Positions 21,886 to 25,206 of a stretch of 25,206 nt of DNA are shown one piece after another. The stretch is taken from the NCBI GenBank assembly GCA_002479785.1, contig DLPD01000029.1:60102-85307 (forward strand), written 5' to 3'. How positions within the stretch are numbered: the stretch's first letter is position 1; each line of letters begins with the position of its first letter. Source of the stretch: Cytophagaceae bacterium UBA7467. GTDB taxonomy: Bacteria; Bacteroidota; Bacteroidia; Cytophagales; Spirosomataceae. The notes beneath the pieces were generated by a model. That model was not told the DNA's origin and did not search any database. It saw only the letters and a list, made by a program, of their open reading frames with translations. The position numbers were made by a program, and so were the translations under genes.

Positions 21886-22719
21886 ATGTCAATTACAGCA
21901 GCAGACGTTAATAAGTTACGCCAAATGACTGGCGCAGGAATGATGGATTGCAAGAAAGCTTTGACTGAAGCCAATGGTGACTTCGAAGCAGCAGTAGATA
22001 TCCTTCGTAAAGCAGGTCAAAAAGTAGCAGCGAAACGTGCGGACAATGAAACAAATGAAGGTGTCGTTTTAGTGGCATTGAATGCGGATCATTCAAATGG
22101 TAAATTAATTGCTTTAGCTTGCGAAACGGAACCCGTTTCAAAAGTAGCAGACTTCAATAACTTAGCGAAATCAATCATTGACAAAGCAGCAGCGTCTCAC
22201 GCTCCTTCAGCGCATGATTTATTAGCTGAGCCATTAGCTGATGGACGTTCAGTAGAAGGTCACATCATCGAGCTAACAGGTAAAATTGGAGAGAAAATCA
22301 CGTTAGCAGCTTACGAAAACGTATCAGCTGAGAAAGTGGTTTCTTACATTCACTCGAACAACAAAATCGGTGTTTTAGTGGCATTTGAAAATGTTCAAGG
22401 AGCAGATGTTACAGAAGTAGGTAAAGATATCGCGATGCAAATCACAGCTATGAAACCTGTCGCTTTAGACAAGGATGGCGTGGATGCTGAAACGATTGAA
22501 AGAGAAATCGAAATCGGGAAAGATCAAGCTCGTCAAGAAGGTAAGCCTGAAGCGATGTTAGAGAAAATTGCGGTGGGTAAATTAGAGAAGTTCTACAAAG
22601 AGTCTACTCTATTGAACCAACAATTCGTAAAAGACTCATCGATCACGATTCGTCAACTATTAGAGCAAACGCAAAAAGGTTTAACGATTTCATCGTTCAA
22701 ACGTATTGCTTTGGTTTAA
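21886..22719 (+). CDS. tsf: Elongation factor Ts
   Basis: EF-Ts exchanges GDP for GTP on EF-Tu. The 277-residue product has the N-terminal UBA-like domain with the TDVNKLR-type start and the signature LRQMTGAGMMDCKKAL, the linker VAAKRADNETNEGVV, and two core subdomains, with ALACETEPVSKVADF in the first and VGKDIAMQITAMKPVAL in the second. The C-terminal VKDSSITIRQLLEQTQKGLTI part is normal. It ends the ribosomal operon before a strong terminator. Confidence 0.97.
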   Translation: MSITAADVNKLRQMTGAGMMDCKKALTEANGDFEAAVDILRKAGQKVAAKRADNETNEGVVLVALNADHSNGKLIALACETEPVSKVADFNNLAKSIIDKAAASHAPSAHDLLAEPLADGRSVEGHIIELTGKIGEKITLAAYENVSAEKVVSYIHSNNKIGVLVAFENVQGADVTEVGKDIAMQITAMKPVALDKDGVDAETIEREIEIGKDQARQEGKPEAMLEKIAVGKLEKFYKESTLLNQQFVKDSSITIRQLLEQTQKGLTISSFKRIALV

Positions 22720-22738
22720 TATCTATCGAATACATAGC

Positions 22739-22771
22739 AAAGACCCACCCGAAACGGTGGGTCTTTTTTTT
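22739..22771 (+). terminator. Intrinsic terminator after tsf
   Basis: AAAGACCCACC (22739-22749) pairs perfectly with GGTGGGTCTTT (22756-22766) around a 6-base loop, followed by T up to 22771. It separates the ribosomal genes from murD. Confidence 0.94.
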
Positions 22772-22832
22772 GTCATTAAAATTCCAACCAGAAGCTCATT
22801 TTGAGTTGATAGAATGCGGGACATTTTCTAAC

Positions 22833-22863
22833 TTGTAGTTGAATTCAATTTCCGATAATTTCA
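22833..22863 (+). promoter_or_regulatory. Possible murD promoter (TTG-N20-TAATTTCA)
   Basis: TTG (22833-22835) is followed after 20 bases by TAATTTCA (22856-22863), a 6/8 match to TAnnTTTG. The murD ATG is 8 bases on, so the leader would be very short. The 100 bases between the tsf terminator and murD show nothing else. Confidence 0.35.
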
Positions 22864-22871
22864 ACGTACGA

Positions 22872-24197
22872 ATGGCATTAATCAGCATCTTAGGTGGAGG
22901 AGAAAGTGGTGTAGGAGCCGCATTATTAGCTAAATCAAAAGGTTTTGATGTATTCTTGTCTGACGCTGGTCAGCTAAAAGAAAATTACCAACAAACTTTG
23001 CGTGAAAACGGCATTGAATTTGAGACAGGCGGCCATAGCATGGAGCGCATTTTAGTCTCAGCGGAAATTATCATCAGCCCTGGAATTCCAGAAAAGACAG
23101 ACATTGTTAAAGCCATTAAGGCAAAAGGTATTTCCTTAGTGTCTGAAATCGAATTTGCGGCGCGTTATACGAAAGCGAAAATGGTGGCGATTACGGGGTC
23201 GAACGGGAAAACGACGACTACCCTTCTGACGTATCATTTCTTGAAATCAGCGGGCCTTAAAGTAGGTCTGGCAGGAAATATCGGCCAAAGCTTTGCAAAG
23301 CAGGTGATGGAAGACCAACATGACGTTTATGTCTTAGAAATTTCTAGCTTTCAGTTAGACCGTTGCTTTCAGTTTAAGCCAGATGTGGCTGTGCTTTTAA
23401 ACATCACTCCTGATCACCTAGATCGCTACGAATACAAGTTTGAAAATTACGTTGCATCTAAATTCAGAATGTTCCAAAATGCAGATACCTCTACGAGCTG
23501 TGTATTCTGGGCCGATGATGAGGTGATTAAAGCAAACTTAACTAAAATTGCCGCTGGCGCTCATTTAAAAACGGTTAGTTTTCATTCAAAAGCAGACGCC
23601 TATATTTCAGAAGACAAAATTCAATTTGATGGAGCAGAGCTAGCTTTAGCAGACGCACCACTCAAGGGTCCGCACAATGCCATCAATATGGCAGTGGCCA
23701 TATTAGCGGCACACGAGGCAGGTGTTTCCTTCTCGCAAATCCTTCAGTCCTTGCCCTTCTTTGAAAATGCCCCTCATCGTTTAGAAGCTTGTGGCACATG
23801 GAATGGAGTGGAATTCATCAATGATTCTAAAGCGACGAATGTCGATGCCGTCTATTATGCCTTAAATAGTTATAAGCAACCCCTAATCTTACTGATGGGT
23901 GGCGTAGACAAAGGGAATGAATATGAAGTATTAGATCCCTTGGTGAAAGAAAAAGTGAAGGGGTTGATATGCCTAGGAACAGATAACTCGAAACTTGAGC
24001 AGCATTTCGGACAACTGGTACCCCAGCTTTTCTCGACGGATTCGGTAGAGGATGCCGTAATTAAGGCAAAAGCGTGGGCAAATCCGGGTGATGTCGTTTT
24101 ACTCTCGCCTGCTTGTGCTAGCTTTGATTTATTTAAGAATTACGAAGATCGAGGAGATCAATTTAAAGCAACTGTTAAACGTTTAATCCATGGATAG
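22872..24197 (+). CDS. murD: UDP-N-acetylmuramoyl-L-alanine--D-glutamate ligase
   Basis: MurD adds D-glutamate to UDP-MurNAc-L-Ala in the cytoplasm, using ATP. The 441-residue product has the N-terminal UDP-binding domain (ISILGGGESGVGAALLA), the P-loop VAITGSNGKTTTTLL (about 105-119), the SSFQLD motif, LNITPDHLDRY, the GPHNAINMAVAI segment, the C-terminal NDSKATNVDA and LLMGGVDKG, and the ending LLSPACASFDLFKNYEDRG. The ATG at 22872 is chosen; a TTG at 22839 would lie in the promoter region. It overlaps the next gene by 8 bases, as in division-and-cell-wall clusters. Confidence 0.97.
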   Translation: MALISILGGGESGVGAALLAKSKGFDVFLSDAGQLKENYQQTLRENGIEFETGGHSMERILVSAEIIISPGIPEKTDIVKAIKAKGISLVSEIEFAARYTKAKMVAITGSNGKTTTTLLTYHFLKSAGLKVGLAGNIGQSFAKQVMEDQHDVYVLEISSFQLDRCFQFKPDVAVLLNITPDHLDRYEYKFENYVASKFRMFQNADTSTSCVFWADDEVIKANLTKIAAGAHLKTVSFHSKADAYISEDKIQFDGAELALADAPLKGPHNAINMAVAILAAHEAGVSFSQILQSLPFFENAPHRLEACGTWNGVEFINDSKATNVDAVYYALNSYKQPLILLMGGVDKGNEYEVLDPLVKEKVKGLICLGTDNSKLEQHFGQLVPQLFSTDSVEDAVIKAKAWANPGDVVLLSPACASFDLFKNYEDRGDQFKATVKRLIHG

Positions 24198-25206
24198 CAA
24201 AATCAGAGCCTTCTTTCAAGAGCACCTGAAAGGGGATTATAAAATTTGGTTGATTGTGTTTATTTTGAACGCTTTTGGATTACTGATTCAATTCTCTGCG
24301 AAAGCAAAGTTGACGATGGATGGCCCATTCGAGCCCCTTTCTAGCTTTATTAAAACCCTTCTTATTTTAGGTATCTCGTTTTATTTGATGTCCTATTTTT
24401 CCAAATCTAATTACAGTCGTGTGGCAAAATTTAGTGATTTGGCATTGTTTTTATCCTGGGGTTTAGTGATGGTCGCCTATGTTTTTGGGGCAACTAAAGG
24501 GGGCGCGAACCGCTGGGTTCAACTAGGCCCTATCTCTTTCATGCCCTCGGATATGGTAAAATTATGCCTGATTACGAGCCTAGCGAAGGATTTCTCTTCT
24601 AAGCAGGCTGATCCAGAGTCCTATAACACAGTGATGTTTATTCGCATGCTATTCAAAATCGGGGTTTCCTGTTTCTTGATTATGTTATCGAACTTTTCCA
24701 CCAGTGTCTTAATCTTCTTCACGAGTATTATCTTGATGTTTTTTGGACGAGTTCCAGCGAAACAGATTTTCATGATTGTAACGGCCGTTGCCGTCTTAGC
24801 TATTACGGTAGTATCGTTAGGGATTGGTCAAAGAGCCCAAACCGTTAAAACGCGTATCGAAAATTATGTGCAACGGATTGGCAAAAACGAAACAAAAGTA
24901 AACAAGGCGAAAAATGAGGATTACCAGATTACACGAAGCCTCTACGCCATTGCCACTGGAGCCATACACCCGAAAGGGCCTGGTAAAAGTCAACAGCGAT
25001 ACATCCTTTCTCAAGCAGAATCCGATTTCGTTTATGCCATCATTATTGAGGAATACGGTCTAGTGGGAGGATTAGCCATACCTCTGCTATTTCTCATTTT
25101 CATGTACCGTGGAGCAAAAGCGATACAGTACAGCACGAAACCTTTTGGGGGATTATTGTCAGCCGGTTTAACCTTCTCCATCGTTTTCCAGGCATTCATT
25201 AATATG
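24190..25206 (+). CDS. ftsW: SEDS family peptidoglycan glycosyltransferase/FtsW-RodA (3' end outside window)
   Basis: The reading frame from the ATG at 24190 stays open for 339 codons to the window edge, so it is partial. It is a multi-spanning membrane protein of the SEDS family, which polymerises lipid II into glycan strands. Signatures seen are GANRWVQLGPISFMPSDMVKL (loop after the third or fourth helix) and QAESDFVYAIIIEEYGLVGGL, where the Asp of ESDF matches the catalytic loop aspartate of SEDS enzymes. The place of the usual QPSE is taken by MPSD. Its start overlaps the murD stop (ATGGATAG), the normal murD-ftsW order, so FtsW is preferred to RodA. Confidence 0.9.
   Translation, partial: MDSKIRAFFQEHLKGDYKIWLIVFILNAFGLLIQFSAKAKLTMDGPFEPLSSFIKTLLILGISFYLMSYFSKSNYSRVAKFSDLALFLSWGLVMVAYVFGATKGGANRWVQLGPISFMPSDMVKLCLITSLAKDFSSKQADPESYNTVMFIRMLFKIGVSCFLIMLSNFSTSVLIFFTSIILMFFGRVPAKQIFMIVTAVAVLAITVVSLGIGQRAQTVKTRIENYVQRIGKNETKVNKAKNEDYQITRSLYAIATGAIHPKGPGKSQQRYILSQAESDFVYAIIIEEYGLVGGLAIPLLFLIFMYRGAKAIQYSTKPFGGLLSAGLTFSIVFQAFINM

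Noticed and set aside
1..25206. Mobile element, prophage, defence island or tRNA gene
   Set aside because: No transposase, integrase, restriction, toxin-antitoxin or tRNA-like sequence was recognised; gene content is conserved core and envelope functions throughout.

Overview
The window looks like a stretch of conserved chromosome from a Bacteroidota bacterium, most likely Cytophagales (a freshwater Spirosomataceae/Aquirufa-like organism is my best guess, not proven). The reasons are protein families largely restricted to that phylum (DUF5606, DUF5686 with a carboxypeptidase-regulatory-like N-terminus, tandem FKBP lipoproteins), the Bacteroidota gene order yceD-rpmF-plsX-fabH-efp-accB-accC, start codons without Shine-Dalgarno sequences, and several promoters of the Bacteroidota type (TTG, 19-20 bases, TAnnTTTG). 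There is no transposase, integrase, tRNA, rRNA or CRISPR array. Coding density is high and no gene-free stretch exceeds about 300 bases.

Layout. Bases 1-52 are a degenerate 7-base tandem repeat running off the left edge. Bases 89-1713 (+) carry engB, a DUF5606 protein and a GNAT acetyltransferase, ended by a bidirectional terminator. Bases 1765-5011 (-) carry plsY, an M20 dipeptidase, murQ and a small cytochrome c. Bases 5114-11898 (-) carry an nrnA-like DHH phosphoesterase, three consecutive double-domain FKBP lipoproteins, rdgB and a large DUF5686 outer-membrane protein. ndk (+) diverges from nrnA and abuts, tail to tail, a PAP2 phosphatase/GT39 glycosyltransferase pair (-). From 14677 everything is on the + strand: the lipid-precursor operon yceD-rpmF-plsX-fabH-efp-accB-accC, a terminator, the ribosomal genes rplM-rpsI and rpsB-tsf, a terminator, then murD and the start of an ftsW/rodA-type gene cut by the right edge.

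How they work together. AccB and AccC supply malonyl-CoA (with a carboxyltransferase not seen here), FabH starts fatty-acid elongation, and PlsX and PlsY make acyl-phosphate and the first acylation of glycerol-3-phosphate. MurQ, MurD and the SEDS protein belong to peptidoglycan recycling, precursor synthesis and polymerisation. EngB, L32, L13, S9, S2, EF-Ts and EF-P belong to ribosome assembly and translation. The FKBPs, DUF5686 protein, PAP2 and GT39 are envelope functions.

I found no convincing new multi-gene defence or metabolic system. The most interesting signals are non-coding: a structured leader in front of a GTG-initiated rplM, a terminator-like hairpin inside the rpsI-rpsB gap, an imperfect palindrome in the promoter spacer of the cytochrome gene, a mirror-image divergent promoter at 14593-14651, and the 7-base repeat at the left edge. 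The triple FKBP lipoprotein cluster is the most unusual gene arrangement.
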